A stretch of 64,000 bases of DNA from Stakelama marina (lineage in GTDB: Bacteria > Pseudomonadota > Alphaproteobacteria > Sphingomonadales > Sphingomonadaceae). Numbering within the stretch: position 1 is the stretch's first letter; every line of letters starts with the position of its first letter. The translations under genes and the position numbers were made by a program. Below the pieces are notes generated by a model. The model was not told where the DNA came from, searched no databases, and saw only the letters and a program-made list of their open reading frames with translations. Below, piece by piece: positions 20,919 to 31,232 of the stretch. The stretch spans positions 1 to 64,000 of the forward strand of contig NZ_JAGRQC010000004.1 of the NCBI RefSeq assembly GCF_018122655.1, in the 5' to 3' direction.

Positions 20919-23522
20919 ATGCCCGCAGGTCCCACACCCATGATGGCCCAGTATCTCGCGTTGAAGGAGCAGGCGGCCGACTGCCTGCTCTTTTATCGCA
21001 TGGGCGACTTTTTCGAACTGTTCTTCGACGACGCCAAGGTCGCTGCCGCGACGCTCGACATCGCGCTGACAGCGCGCGGCGAACATGATGGCGAAAAGGT
21101 CGCGATGTGCGGCGTGCCCGCGCATTCGGCTGAAAGCTATCTCGCGCGCCTTATCAAGGCGGGGCACCGCGTCGCCATCGCGGATCAGGTCGAAACGCCC
21201 GAGGAGGCGAAGAGGCGCGGCGGATCGAAGGCGCTCGTCGAGCGCGCGATCGTCCGCGTCGTCACCGCGGGCACACTGACCGAAGAAGCGCTGCTCGACG
21301 CCCGCGCCGCCAACTGGTGCGTCGCGATCGGCGAGGCGGCGGGCGAGATCGCGGTTGCTGCGGCCGACATCTCGACCGGCCGGTTCGAAGTATGCGGCAC
21401 GAGTGCGGCGGGGCTGGCGTCCGAACTGGCGCGGCTCAACCCGGCCGAGGTGATCGCCTCCGACGCCACCGCCTTTGCCGAGGCAGCGACCACGCTCAGG
21501 CCCAAGGCGGAATTCGACAGCGGCAAGGGCGAGGAGCGGCTGAAACGCCTCCACGGCGTCGCGACGCTCGACGGCTATGGCCAGTTTTCGCGCGCAGCGC
21601 TCGCGGCCTGTGGCGGGCTCGTCGCCTATCTCGATCATACTGCAAAGGGATCGCTCCCTTTCCTGCGGCCGCCGCTCATTACCGATATGGGCGCGACGAT
21701 GGCGATCGACGCGGCCACGCGAGAGAGCCTCGAGTTGACGGTCAGCACGGCGGGCAGCCGCAAGGGCAGCCTGCTCGACGCCGCCGACCGCACGGTGACG
21801 GGCGCCGGCGCGCGGATGCTGGCGCAGGATATCGCCGCGCCGCTGATGGAGCGCAGCGCGATCGAGGCGCGCCTCGCGCTGGTGCAGCGTTTCCACGACG
21901 ATGCGGGGCTGCGGGAGACCACGCGCTCGGCGCTGCGCGCGCTTCCCGATATCGGCCGCGCGATCGGACGGCTGGCCGCGGGCAGGGGGGCACCGCGCGA
22001 TCTCGGCCAGCTTCGCGACGGGCTCGAAGGCGCATGGATGCTGGGCGAGAAGCTGGCGGCGATCGCCGACGTGCCGCCGCTCCTCGCCGATCTTGCGCCC
22101 AGGCTGCGCGGGCATGGTGCGCTGATCGACCTCATGAAGCGCGCATTGGTGCCCGATCCGCCGATCGACACCGACAAGGGCGGCTATATCGCCGAGGGCT
22201 ATGACGCCGCACTCGACGACCTGCGCGCGACCGGCGCAGGCGGGCGGCGCGCGATAGCGGCGCTCGAGGCGCGCTACCGCGAGCAAACTGGCATCAACGC
22301 GCTCAAGGTGCGGCACAACAATGTGCTCGGCTATCATGTCGAGGTACCGTCGAAACATGCCGACGCGCTGATGGCGCCCGATAGCGGCTTTACCCATCGC
22401 CAGACGCTCGCCGGCGTGGTGCGCTTCAACAGCCCCAAACTGCACGAGACCGCGACCAAGGTCACGCAGGCCGGTGCGCACGCGCTCGCCGCCGAAGCCG
22501 CGCATCTCGAAGACTTGATCGCCACCGCGCTCGAAACGCGCGAGGCGATTGCGGCGACCGCCGATGCGCTCGCCCGGATCGACGTCGCGGCCGGACTTGC
22601 CGAGCGCGCGGCCGAGGGCGGATGGATACGGCCCGGCCTGGTCGATCATGCCTGTTTCGAGGTCGAGGGCGGTCGCCATCCGGTGGTCGAAGCCGCGCTC
22701 CACAAGACCGGCGAACGCTTCGTCGCGAACGACTGCAAGCTGTCGGAGGATTCGCGGCTGTGGCTCGTCACCGGTCCGAACATGGGCGGCAAATCGACCT
22801 TTTTGCGCCAGAACGCGCTGATCGCCGTACTCGCACAGGCGGGCAGCTACGTCCCGGCATCGAGCGTGACGCTGGGGTTGGTCGACCGCCTGTTCAGCCG
22901 CGTCGGCGCATCGGACAATCTCGCGCGCGGACGTTCGACCTTCATGGTCGAAATGGTCGAAACCGCCGCCATCCTCGCCCAGGCGGGGCCGCAGAGCTTC
23001 GTCATCCTCGACGAGGTCGGGCGCGGCACCTCGACCTATGACGGGCTCGCAATCGCCTGGGCGGTGGTCGAGGCGATCCACGAGGAAAATCGCTGCCGCT
23101 GCCTGTTCGCGACGCACTATCACGAACTGACCCGGCTCGCCGAACGCTGCGATGCATTGTCGCTCCATCACGTCCGCGCGCGCGAATGGAAGGGCGATCT
23201 CGTCCTGCTGCACGAGGTCAGCGACGGTCCTGCCGATCGTAGTTACGGACTCGACGTAGCGCGCCTTGCCGGACTGCCGAAATCGGCACTGGCGCGCGCC
23301 AAGGCGGTACTCGCCAAGCTGGAAGCGGGACGCGAAAAGACGGGCGGCATCGCAGCGGGGCTCGACGATCTGCCGCTGTTCGCCGCTGCCGCCGAGCAGG
23401 AGGAAGAGGAGGCGGACGCGCTCCGCACCGAACTGGAAACGCTCGACGTCGATGCGCTGTCCCCGCGCGAGGCGCTCGATACGCTCTACCGGCTCAAGGC
23501 GCTGGCCGGCGAGCAGGGCTGA
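20919..23522 (+). CDS. mutS: DNA mismatch repair ATPase
   Basis: The 867-residue protein binds mismatched DNA and starts repair. The mismatch-binding domain carries the YRMGDFFELFFDDA signature with the conserved stacking Phe. The Walker A is GPNMGGKST (residues ~619-627), followed by ASDNLARGRSTFMVEM, the Walker B VILDEVGRGTSTYDGLAIAWA, and the THYHEL switch. Length matches MutS1. The ATG at 20919 is chosen because residues upstream are not family-like. It is divergent from maeB across 119 bp. The last ~40 bp of the locus lead into a hairpin that works as a terminator for the opposite strand. Confidence 0.97.
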   Translation: MPAGPTPMMAQYLALKEQAADCLLFYRMGDFFELFFDDAKVAAATLDIALTARGEHDGEKVAMCGVPAHSAESYLARLIKAGHRVAIADQVETPEEAKRRGGSKALVERAIVRVVTAGTLTEEALLDARAANWCVAIGEAAGEIAVAAADISTGRFEVCGTSAAGLASELARLNPAEVIASDATAFAEAATTLRPKAEFDSGKGEERLKRLHGVATLDGYGQFSRAALAACGGLVAYLDHTAKGSLPFLRPPLITDMGATMAIDAATRESLELTVSTAGSRKGSLLDAADRTVTGAGARMLAQDIAAPLMERSAIEARLALVQRFHDDAGLRETTRSALRALPDIGRAIGRLAAGRGAPRDLGQLRDGLEGAWMLGEKLAAIADVPPLLADLAPRLRGHGALIDLMKRALVPDPPIDTDKGGYIAEGYDAALDDLRATGAGGRRAIAALEARYREQTGINALKVRHNNVLGYHVEVPSKHADALMAPDSGFTHRQTLAGVVRFNSPKLHETATKVTQAGAHALAAEAAHLEDLIATALETREAIAATADALARIDVAAGLAERAAEGGWIRPGLVDHACFEVEGGRHPVVEAALHKTGERFVANDCKLSEDSRLWLVTGPNMGGKSTFLRQNALIAVLAQAGSYVPASSVTLGLVDRLFSRVGASDNLARGRSTFMVEMVETAAILAQAGPQSFVILDEVGRGTSTYDGLAIAWAVVEAIHEENRCRCLFATHYHELTRLAERCDALSLHHVRAREWKGDLVLLHEVSDGPADRSYGLDVARLAGLPKSALARAKAVLAKLEAGREKTGGIAAGLDDLPLFAAAAEQEEEEADALRTELETLDVDALSPREALDTLYRLKALAGEQG

Positions 23523-23543
23523 GAACGCACGCGAAAAATGAAA

Positions 23544-23577
23544 GAGGCTGCCGGGCCCCGCAGAGCCCGACAGCCTC
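23544..23577 (-). terminator. Intrinsic terminator (minus strand) of the small-ORF transcript
   Basis: A 13-bp stem (23565-23577 with 23544-23556, one C-A mismatch) and an 8-nt loop is followed on the minus strand by TTTCATTTTT. The T-run is on the minus strand only, so it ends a leftward transcript and not mutS alone. On the plus strand, it may still slow read-through from mutS. Confidence 0.75.
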
Positions 23578-23681
23578 AAGCATGGTCAGCGGCCGGAGAG
23601 CTCCAGCCCGGGAGACCATGCGAGCCGCTTTGCTTTCGCTGGCGAGCGTTGATTGGAGGAGGATACCTCCCGCTCACCAAA

Positions 23682-23704
23682 GCGGACGGAGGGCTTCCGT
23701 CCGC
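23682..23704 (-). other. Perfect 9-bp hairpin just after the small ORF
   Basis: The arms GCGGACGGA and TCCGTCCGC flank a 5-nt loop. On the minus strand it begins 10 nt after the small-ORF stop, so it could protect the 3' end, stall or influence ribosome release. Confidence 0.7.
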
Positions 23705-23713
23705 CGCGTCAGC

Positions 23714-23770
23714 TCAGCGGCGCGTCTCCCGAACGAACTGAACCGACCCCATTGCTGAACCATGAGACAT
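23714..23770 (-). CDS. 18-codon ORF with a very strong Shine-Dalgarno
   Basis: The ORF encodes MSHGSAMGSVQFVRETRR, basic at its end, with no signal or membrane segment. I do not recognise it. Coding evidence is the ribosome-binding site: GAAAGGAGGTGATCC, ending one base before the ATG, so the GGAGG core has a 7-nt spacing. The peptide is the C-terminal end of a longer 85-codon ORF, but the internal ATG is the only one with this signal. If translated, it would be expressed strongly. It may be a leader peptide, a microprotein or a device to load ribosomes on the RNA. Confidence 0.5.
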   Translation of the reverse strand: MSHGSAMGSVQFVRETRR

Positions 23771-23771
23771 C

Positions 23772-23786
23772 GGATCACCTCCTTTC
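23772..23786 (-). promoter_or_regulatory. 15-nt Shine-Dalgarno, perfect complement of the 16S rRNA tail
   Basis: GAAAGGAGGTGATCC matches, base for base in reverse complement, the 3' end of bacterial 16S rRNA (GGATCACCTCCTTTC). Ordinary ribosome sites in this window match 4-7 bases. It directly precedes the 18-codon ORF. Confidence 0.8.
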
Positions 23787-23903
23787 GCTAGTTGAAGAGC
23801 TACGCACCCTGCCGGGTACATGCGAATCAATGAATCATCGCGAGTCGCAGAACAAGTCTTGTAATGCATCGCGGTTTGCGCGATTCTCCTCCGCCTGCGC
23901 CGA

Positions 23904-24182
23904 TCAGGCTCTGCCGAATGCCTCGCGCAGCGAATCCTTCGCATCCTCCAGCACCTGTTTCTGCTTCGCATCGAGGCCGCTGCCGGCGCGATTGATGTAG
24001 AAGGTCAGCATCGACATCGCCGACTGATAGTCCGATCCCTTTTTGCGGTCGCTCTGCTCAGCTGAATTCTTGAGCGACGCCGCGATCCGGTCGGGGTCGT
24101 TCCAGGTAAAGACGCCTTCTTCCAGATCGAGCGCGTCGGAATGCTCGGTCACGTCCTGCGACCATTTCTTGTCGGTGGTCAT
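23904..24182 (-). CDS. DUF3175 family protein
   Basis: This 92-residue soluble protein carries the DUF3175 pattern: KKWSQDVTEHSDALDLEEGVF, IAASLKNSAEQS and SAMSMLTFYINRAG, with a charged helical C-terminus (KQKQVLEDAKDSLREAF). Members are widespread small proteins in proteobacteria with no known function. The ATG at 24182 has a GAGGAGG site. It is upstream of, and on the same strand as, the small-ORF transcript, so read-through from this gene into 23786 is an alternative source for that RNA. No clear terminator separates them. Confidence 0.88.
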   Translation of the reverse strand: MTTDKKWSQDVTEHSDALDLEEGVFTWNDPDRIAASLKNSAEQSDRKKGSDYQSAMSMLTFYINRAGSGLDAKQKQVLEDAKDSLREAFGRA

Positions 24183-24223
24183 GGCTCTTTCCTCCTCGAG
24201 CCAAAACGCGTGCCCGCGTGAAG

Positions 24224-24784
24224 CTATCCGCGGCAACCATGGATGACACGTCCGATCGCCGGGTCGCCGGGCATGACGAGCGCGGGGTCGTCACCCAGCT
24301 TCACCGCGATCCGGGCCGGGTTCGCCGCGAGCGTTTCTCCGACAAAGGGAAGCGTGGGCGAACTTTCGGCGCGTACCTCTGGAGCCTGCGTATCGGCGGC
24401 GTGCGCGGGAAAGGCGGTCGCGCCGGTATCGGTGGCGATGTGCATCATCGCATCCTGTACGGGCATCGCGCCGCTGCGGATGAAGACGATCTGGTGGCTG
24501 TCGGGGTCGCAGCGGATGATGAAGCGCGCTTCGCTTTCGGAGGGGCCGAACAGTGCCGCTGAGCCGCCGGCGAGCGTTTTCGAGGTCCAGCTCCCCTTCG
24601 CCATGTCCGCTCCGGCAAATTCGGGAGCGGGCAGCGCGCCGGGCGTGTTCGCGACCGGCGGCTCGGTAGATGGGGCCGCCGCATCCGCGCGGTTCGACGC
24701 GGGTGACCGATTTTGCGGCGCGGCCTCGTCTCCGCCGCAACCTGCGAGCGCCAGCGCTACGAGCAGTGCCGGCACGACCCGCAT
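24224..24784 (-). CDS. Lipoprotein, paralogue of the adjacent gene
   Basis: The 186-residue product starts with a lipoprotein signal, MRVVPALLVALALAGC, with the lipobox LAGC. After a low-complexity linker (to ~residue 55), it has a domain with SWTSKTLAGGSAALFGPSESEARFIIRCD, a hydrophobic sandwich-like stretch, and a C-terminal VMPGDPAIGRVIHGCRG. The core pattern (hydrophobic-LFG...A-F-I-R-C-D) is repeated in the neighbour, so the two arose by duplication. Its ATG overlaps the neighbour's stop (TGATG), so they are translated together. Function is unknown; likely an outer or inner membrane-anchored periplasmic protein. Confidence 0.72.
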   Translation of the reverse strand: MRVVPALLVALALAGCGGDEAAPQNRSPASNRADAAAPSTEPPVANTPGALPAPEFAGADMAKGSWTSKTLAGGSAALFGPSESEARFIIRCDPDSHQIVFIRSGAMPVQDAMMHIATDTGATAFPAHAADTQAPEVRAESSPTLPFVGETLAANPARIAVKLGDDPALVMPGDPAIGRVIHGCRG

Positions 24785-25329
24785 CAACGACAGTCTTCGG
24801 TAACCCGCGGAACCTCCGACCAGGCGGGGATGACGAGCGTCGGCATGCCCGCAGCCTCGACGATGAAGCGGCCCCGGCTGAAGCTCATCGCGTCGAGCAG
24901 CCGGTCGCCCGGCGCGAGCGCGGCCGCGGCATAAGGCGGCGTGCCGCCCGTCGGGCTGGCGCTGACCGTGCGCGTCATCGATGTCGTGCGGATGGTAATG
25001 GGCAGCGGCCCCTGGATCAGACCGGCACGCGAGAGATAGACCTGACCGCGCTGCTTGTCGCAACGGATCACGAACAGCGCATCTTCGCCCGGCTGGCCGA
25101 ACAGCGCGAGCGACCCGCGATCGTCCTGCCGATAGGTCCAGTCTCCGGGCGTCAGCGGCCAGTCGCGCCAGTCGCCGGTCGGTTGCGGCGTCGGCGATGG
25201 TGTCGGCACCGGAGCGGGCGCAGGCGTGGGGACCGGCGACGGTTGCGGAGCGGGCAGGGGCGGCGGCGATTGCGGAACGCAACCGGCGGCGAGAAGGGCG
25301 AGCGCAAGGGCTAGGCTACGGGTACGCAT
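24784..25329 (-). CDS. Lipoprotein with Pro-rich linker, paralogue of the adjacent gene
   Basis: The 181-residue lipoprotein (signal MRTRSLALALALLAAGC, lipobox LAAGC) carries a ~35-residue Pro/Ala/Thr-rich linker that can span toward the cell wall. The globular part is DWTYRQDDRGSLALFGQPG, then EDALFVIRCDKQRGQVYLSR and a C-terminal VIPAWSEVPRVTEDCR. The ALFG...RCD core and final Cys are shared with the downstream paralogue, with likely conserved disulfide partners. The family is not recognised. It is the first gene of the pair; the start has no strong Shine-Dalgarno. Confidence 0.72.
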   Translation of the reverse strand: MRTRSLALALALLAAGCVPQSPPPLPAPQPSPVPTPAPAPVPTPSPTPQPTGDWRDWPLTPGDWTYRQDDRGSLALFGQPGEDALFVIRCDKQRGQVYLSRAGLIQGPLPITIRTTSMTRTVSASPTGGTPPYAAAALAPGDRLLDAMSFSRGRFIVEAAGMPTLVIPAWSEVPRVTEDCR

Positions 25330-25383
25330 GGCGATCGCTTATGAAGGCCCCGAACGCCCCTCTCAAGTCCGAACCCGCCTGAT

Positions 25384-26151
25384 TCAGGCCGGCTTGCGAA
25401 ATCGATAGACGATCCGGTCGGTCTTGCCGCGGACGGACGGGTCGAACACCAGCTTTGAATGATCGTCCGAAGGCATGCGCAGCGCGTCGCTTTCGGCCTC
25501 GAGAACGAAACCCGCATTCTCGAAATCGGCCCGGATTACCGCGGGATCGATGCGGTGGAGCCGGTCGACCGTCGCGCGCGTGTCGTCGTTCGGATCGGCG
25601 ACATGATCGACCACGCCGACGATCCCGCCGGGCTTGGTCGCGCGGAAGAGCGCGGCAAGAAAGCGTGCAGGATCGGTTTTGGGTATCCCGAACTTGTCAC
25701 TCTGCCAGTAAAGATCGTGATAGACCATGTGCAGAAGGACGAAGTCGAAGCTGCCTGCGGGCGCGCTGAAGGCATCGAAGGGATAGGTTTCCAGCGTGAC
25801 GTTGGGTTCGCGCTTTTTCAGGGCGTCCCATGCCGCAACCGCCTTTTGCTGACCGTCATAGAACTGCTTCGGCTCATAGGCGAGGACGGCTCCGCGCGGC
25901 CCTACGACGCGCGCTATCAATTCCGAGTAATAGCCTGTTCCGGCCATGATATCGGCAGCGGCGTCGCCCTTTTTCAGCCCCAGGAACGGAAGGACCTTTG
26001 CGGGCCGGCGACTTTCGTCGAGCTTGACCGCGTCGTCCGACCGCCCCGGCGCGGCAACCGCTGCAGCGACATCCGCGCTGGTGGCGGTCTGAGCGAGGGC
26101 GGGTGCAGGCGAAAGCAACGATAAACACAGAGCCAGGGCAATCGGGCGCAT
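25384..26151 (-). CDS. Exported class I SAM-dependent methyltransferase-like protein
   Basis: The 255-residue protein has a signal peptide (MRPIALALCLSLLSPAPALA), then a methyltransferase fold: the SAM motif DIMAGTGYYSELIARVVG (residues ~70-87), the acidic loop YEPKQF, and the motif-II region FDFVLLHMVYHDLYW. The usual cytosolic location of SAM makes a secreted methyltransferase unusual; this group is frequent in sphingomonads and Caulobacter, and its substrate is unknown. The ATG at 26151 has a GGGAGA site. An ORF that starts earlier lacks the signal peptide at its front. A TATAAT box lies upstream. Confidence 0.83.
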   Translation of the reverse strand: MRPIALALCLSLLSPAPALAQTATSADVAAAVAAPGRSDDAVKLDESRRPAKVLPFLGLKKGDAAADIMAGTGYYSELIARVVGPRGAVLAYEPKQFYDGQQKAVAAWDALKKREPNVTLETYPFDAFSAPAGSFDFVLLHMVYHDLYWQSDKFGIPKTDPARFLAALFRATKPGGIVGVVDHVADPNDDTRATVDRLHRIDPAVIRADFENAGFVLEAESDALRMPSDDHSKLVFDPSVRGKTDRIVYRFRKPA

Positions 26152-26193
26152 AAGAAATCTCCCACAAGGATGGGCGCCAAATTGCGCTGGTGT

Positions 26194-26199
26194 ATTATA
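26194..26199 (-). promoter_or_regulatory. Perfect TATAAT -10 element upstream of the exported methyltransferase
   Basis: On the minus strand TATAAT (26199-26194) lies 42 bp before the methyltransferase start. The -35 is poor at standard spacing. A TTGGT-CAAGC-ACCAA inverted repeat (26200-26214) overlaps the same stretch and could be a binding site. Confidence 0.4.
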
Positions 26200-26271
26200 T
26201 TGGTCAAGCACCAAAAGCGGCGACGCGCAGGCCCTCCACTGCACTCCCGCGGTCGTTGGTCGCCGCGCAGG

Positions 26272-28464
<2,193 letters not shown>

Positions 28465-28513
28465 AGCGCCACGATATGGGATGCGGGCGACCATGCCGCA
28501 ACGCGGAGCGACG

Positions 28514-29059
28514 ATGATGAAGCGATCAATGCTGCTGGTGACTGGTGCGGCCACGCTGTTGGCGGGATGCGGCGGGTCGGACGACTTTTCGGCGAAGAAC
28601 GCCTCGGTCGCCGACGTCGCGTCGAAGACGAAGCAGATGCAGCGTCAGGAACCCGGCGAGTGGGAAACGACGACGCAGATCACCGCGCTCGACAATCCCG
28701 ATATTCCCAAAGGGTCGCCCACCGCCAAGCTGATGATGGAACAGCTCGGCCAGAAACAGACGCAAAAGACGTGCGTCACGCGGCCGAGCACGGCGCGGCC
28801 CGTCTTCGCCCAGGCAGTCGATCCGACGGGGCAGTGTCGCTACGACCATATCTCGCTGAAGCAAGGGCATATCGACGCCTTGCTCGCGTGTCCCGCGCCC
28901 GACGGCGGCGGCACGGTGGAGATGCGGCACCGCGGCACCTTCACGCCGAAAAGCTTCGACGTGGAGGCGACGATGACGCGCAAGGACAGCAACGGTGGGC
29001 GCGCGGGCACGATGACGATGCGGATCACCGCGAAGCGCATCGGCGACTGCAAGGCTTAG
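28514..29059 (+). CDS. DUF3617 family lipoprotein
   Basis: The 181-residue product has the lipobox ATLLAGC after [12 protein letters not shown], then the DUF3617 core [46 protein letters not shown] and the terminal GDC. It resembles the exported DUF3617 protein at 17568, so the window has two members, one lipidated. ATGs at 28514 and 28517 are both possible; GGAG at 28505 is 5 or 8 bp away. It is divergent from uvrB. A role in envelope or metal stress is sometimes suggested for this family but not supported by anything visible here. Confidence 0.8.
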   Translation: MMKRSMLLVTGAATLLAGCGGSDDFSAKNASVADVASKTKQMQRQEPGEWETTTQITALDNPDIPKGSPTAKLMMEQLGQKQTQKTCVTRPSTARPVFAQAVDPTGQCRYDHISLKQGHIDALLACPAPDGGGTVEMRHRGTFTPKSFDVEATMTRKDSNGGRAGTMTMRITAKRIGDCKA

Positions 29060-29268
29060 GCGGCGCTGATCAACTTGAGAGTTGCTTCCTCGAGGCCAAA
29101 GTTCGTGACGGTCGTCTCGTGGAAGGAAAGCCCTGCCGAAATTAGCCCGCTGAAAAGGTTTGAAATTTTCATCTCAAGAGAATGGCTGCGAACAACCGTT
29201 TGACCAGTGGCAGTCGCCCCATCCGCCTGGCACAACCATTTGCCCCGTCCCGAAGTCGTCCACGCCTC
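29060..29268. other. 209-bp intergenic stretch, no feature seen
   Basis: The only symmetry is a small CAACT-TGAG-AGTTG hairpin near 29071-29085. No coding or RNA feature was recognised. Composition is a little lower in GC than its neighbours. Confidence 0.4.
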
Positions 29269-29730
29269 TCAGGCGACGCGGCGATAGGCGATGCGCCACA
29301 TCAGGACGGCGATGGCGGCGGAGATGGCCGCGCAGATCAGGCTCGTCGCCACGGCGCTGATCCAGCGATAGGCGAGCGCCGTCCCGCTCGGCGGCAAGGG
29401 GCGCAGCATCCCGAAGCCGTGCGTCTGCGCGCCGAGAAAGACGAACAGCGCGAGTGCCGCCCCGGTGACGGCGGCGGCGACCGGCCCGCGCCATCCCAGT
29501 GCGTGAACGGCAAGCCAGATCGGTGTGACGACGGCGGTGATCCCCAGCATTGCGAAGACGCTGCCCAGCGCCCACGCGATGCCGAGCGCGGCCATCCCGT
29601 GCTGTCCCCCCAATGCGACCAGCGCGGCGACAAGCGCGCCCGTGCAGATGCCACCGGCGGCGATGGCATATCCCGCGCGGTCGATGGACGTGCCATAGAC
29701 GCGCGGCAAACGTCCGTTTGCAGCTTTCAA
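29269..29730 (-). CDS. Four-helix membrane protein of unknown function
   Basis: The 153-residue product has four predicted transmembrane helices: AGYAIAAGGICTGALVAALVAL, ALGIAWALGSVFAMLGITAVV, VAAAVTGAALALFVFLGAQ and ISAVATSLICAAISAAIAVLMW (each helix shown approximately). Charged residues are few and lie at the ends. No family is recognised. The TTG at 29730 is chosen because GGGAGGG lies ~7 bp upstream; the earlier TTG at 29751 lacks such a site. It is divergent from the CLC channel gene, 200 bp away. Confidence 0.55.
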   Translation of the reverse strand: MKAANGRLPRVYGTSIDRAGYAIAAGGICTGALVAALVALGGQHGMAALGIAWALGSVFAMLGITAVVTPIWLAVHALGWRGPVAAAVTGAALALFVFLGAQTHGFGMLRPLPPSGTALAYRWISAVATSLICAAISAAIAVLMWRIAYRRVA

Positions 29731-29930
29731 ATTGCGACCCTCCCGGGGCAATCGCTATCACCGCTTCGCGCTTCTCCCAAGCCCCCGCGCGCCGTCACGG
29801 GCCGAATTGCGCCGGGTTTCGGGCAAAACACCACGCGCATGATAGAAATTTGCGTGCTACGCCTTTGATCGTGGCGCTGGTCGCGATAGAGAGCGCGCAT
29901 GCCCAGCCGCGACTCCGTTGTTTTCCTGCC

Positions 29931-31232
29931 GTGAAGAAGCTTACCCGCCGCCGAATTCGCGCCCTGATGCGTCGCCACGGGCCGGAGTCGCTCGTTTTTC
30001 GTCGGCGCGTGGCGATTACCGGCGGCGCGATCTCGATCGGCCTGTTCGCGCTGATCTTCGCATCCGCCGCCGACTGGGTCAGCGGGCAGTTTCTGCATGT
30101 GGTGCATCAGTGGAAATATCTGCCGCTGCTGCTGACGCCGGTCGGTTTCGTCGCCATCGCCTATGCGACCAACCATGCGGCGCCGCTGTCGAAGGGCTCG
30201 GGCATCCCACAGGTCATCGCCGCCAAGTCGAACCCGGCCGGTGCGTCCGAAGCGCTGGTGTCGATGCGCACCGCGATCCTCAAATCCTTCCTGACGCTCG
30301 GCGCGCTACTGTGCGGCGCATCGGTGGGCCGCGAAGGACCGACGGTGCAGCTTGCCGCGGGCGTGATGGTGTTGTGGCACAAGGTCATGCATGCGCCGAT
30401 GCGCGCGTCGATGATCATCGCAGGCGGCGCGGCGGGTGTCGCCGCGGCGTTCAACACGCCGCTCGCCGGTATCGCGTTCGCGATCGAAGAACTCGCCGCC
30501 GCCTATGAACAGCGCATGACGCTCCTGGTGATGACGGCCATCCTGATCTCGGGCATGGTCGCGCAGGGCGTGGCGGGGGATTATATCTATTTCGGCGTCA
30601 CGGGCGCGACGATCCCGTTCCGGAGCGCGCTTTACGTCGTGCCGCTGGCGGGCATCCTCGGCGGACTGGGCGGGGGAATTTTCTCGCGGCTGCTGCTCCT
30701 CGCGGTCAGCGGCAATCACAAGGTGCTGCGGTGGATGCGCGCGCGTCCGCTCGCAACCGCTGCGATCTGCGGCGTTGTCGTCGCCGTGCTCGGTGTCACG
30801 ACCGGGCTGACCTGGGGCACTGGCTATGCCCCGGCGCGCGCGATGATCGAGGGCGTCCACGCGCCGCTATGGTTCGGCATCGCGAAGTTCGTCGCGACCG
30901 TCGCGACCGCCGTTGCCGGCCTGCCGGGCGGTATCTTCGCGCCCAGCCTCGCCACCGGCGCGGGATTCGGCAACATGCTGCGCCAGTTCCTTCCGGGCGA
31001 ACCGGCGAGCGCGGTCGTGCTGCTGGGGATGACCGCATATTTTACCGGCGTCGTCCGCGCGCCGCTGACCGCGGTGATCATCATTTCCGAAACGACGGTC
31101 AGCCGCGGGCTGATGTTGCCGATGCTCGGTGCCGCGCTGATCGCCGACCAGTCGAGCCAGTGGGTCTGCAAGGACCGGCTGTACCACGCGCTGTCGACGA
31201 CCTTTTCCAGCCACCGCGACGACGACGATTAA
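29931..31232 (+). CDS. CLC-family chloride channel or H+/Cl- antiporter
   Basis: The 433-residue integral membrane protein has the three chloride-filter motifs: GSGIPQ (Ser ligand), GREGPTV (gating Glu) and GGIFAPSL. The glutamate in FAIEELA corresponds to the proton glutamate of E. coli ClcA, so a 2:1 antiporter is likelier than a plain channel. There are ~10-12 hydrophobic segments and a short C-terminus without CBS domains. The GTG at 29931 is a guess; no Shine-Dalgarno is visible and the ATG at 29967 is an alternative. It overlaps the convergent metallo-beta-lactamase-fold gene by 4 bp. Confidence 0.9.
   Translation: MKKLTRRRIRALMRRHGPESLVFRRRVAITGGAISIGLFALIFASAADWVSGQFLHVVHQWKYLPLLLTPVGFVAIAYATNHAAPLSKGSGIPQVIAAKSNPAGASEALVSMRTAILKSFLTLGALLCGASVGREGPTVQLAAGVMVLWHKVMHAPMRASMIIAGGAAGVAAAFNTPLAGIAFAIEELAAAYEQRMTLLVMTAILISGMVAQGVAGDYIYFGVTGATIPFRSALYVVPLAGILGGLGGGIFSRLLLLAVSGNHKVLRWMRARPLATAAICGVVVAVLGVTTGLTWGTGYAPARAMIEGVHAPLWFGIAKFVATVATAVAGLPGGIFAPSLATGAGFGNMLRQFLPGEPASAVVLLGMTAYFTGVVRAPLTAVIIISETTVSRGLMLPMLGAALIADQSSQWVCKDRLYHALSTTFSSHRDDDD

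Larger units (their letters stand above)
23544..23786 (-). ncRNA. Candidate structured transcript carrying an 18-codon ORF (dual-function RNA candidate)
   Basis: The minus strand holds, in order: a 15-nt Shine-Dalgarno (23786-23772), an 18-codon ORF (23770-23714), a perfect 9-bp hairpin (23704-23682), a CATGGTC inverted repeat (23620-23614 with 23587-23581) and an intrinsic terminator (23577-23544). No protein gene shares this strand before mutS, so the transcript stands alone. The 5' end is unclear; no strong promoter was found between 23787 and 23903, though CGCGATG direct repeats and ACAAGACTTGT occur at 23852-23862. The architecture suggests a small mRNA or a dual-function RNA; this is inference from structure only. 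Confidence 0.5.

Noticed and set aside
20838..23579. A 913-codon open frame opposite mutS
   Set aside because: Codon-position shadow of mutS, with Arg/Val/Glu-biased composition and no recognisable motif.
23581..23620. A second minus-strand ORF starting ATGGTC in the small-ORF transcript
   Set aside because: No Shine-Dalgarno and no stop before the terminator; CATGGTC arms look structural.
29899..29934. Upstream 11-codon ORF whose TGA overlaps the CLC GTG start
   Set aside because: No convincing ribosome site and the GTG start itself is uncertain; probably chance.
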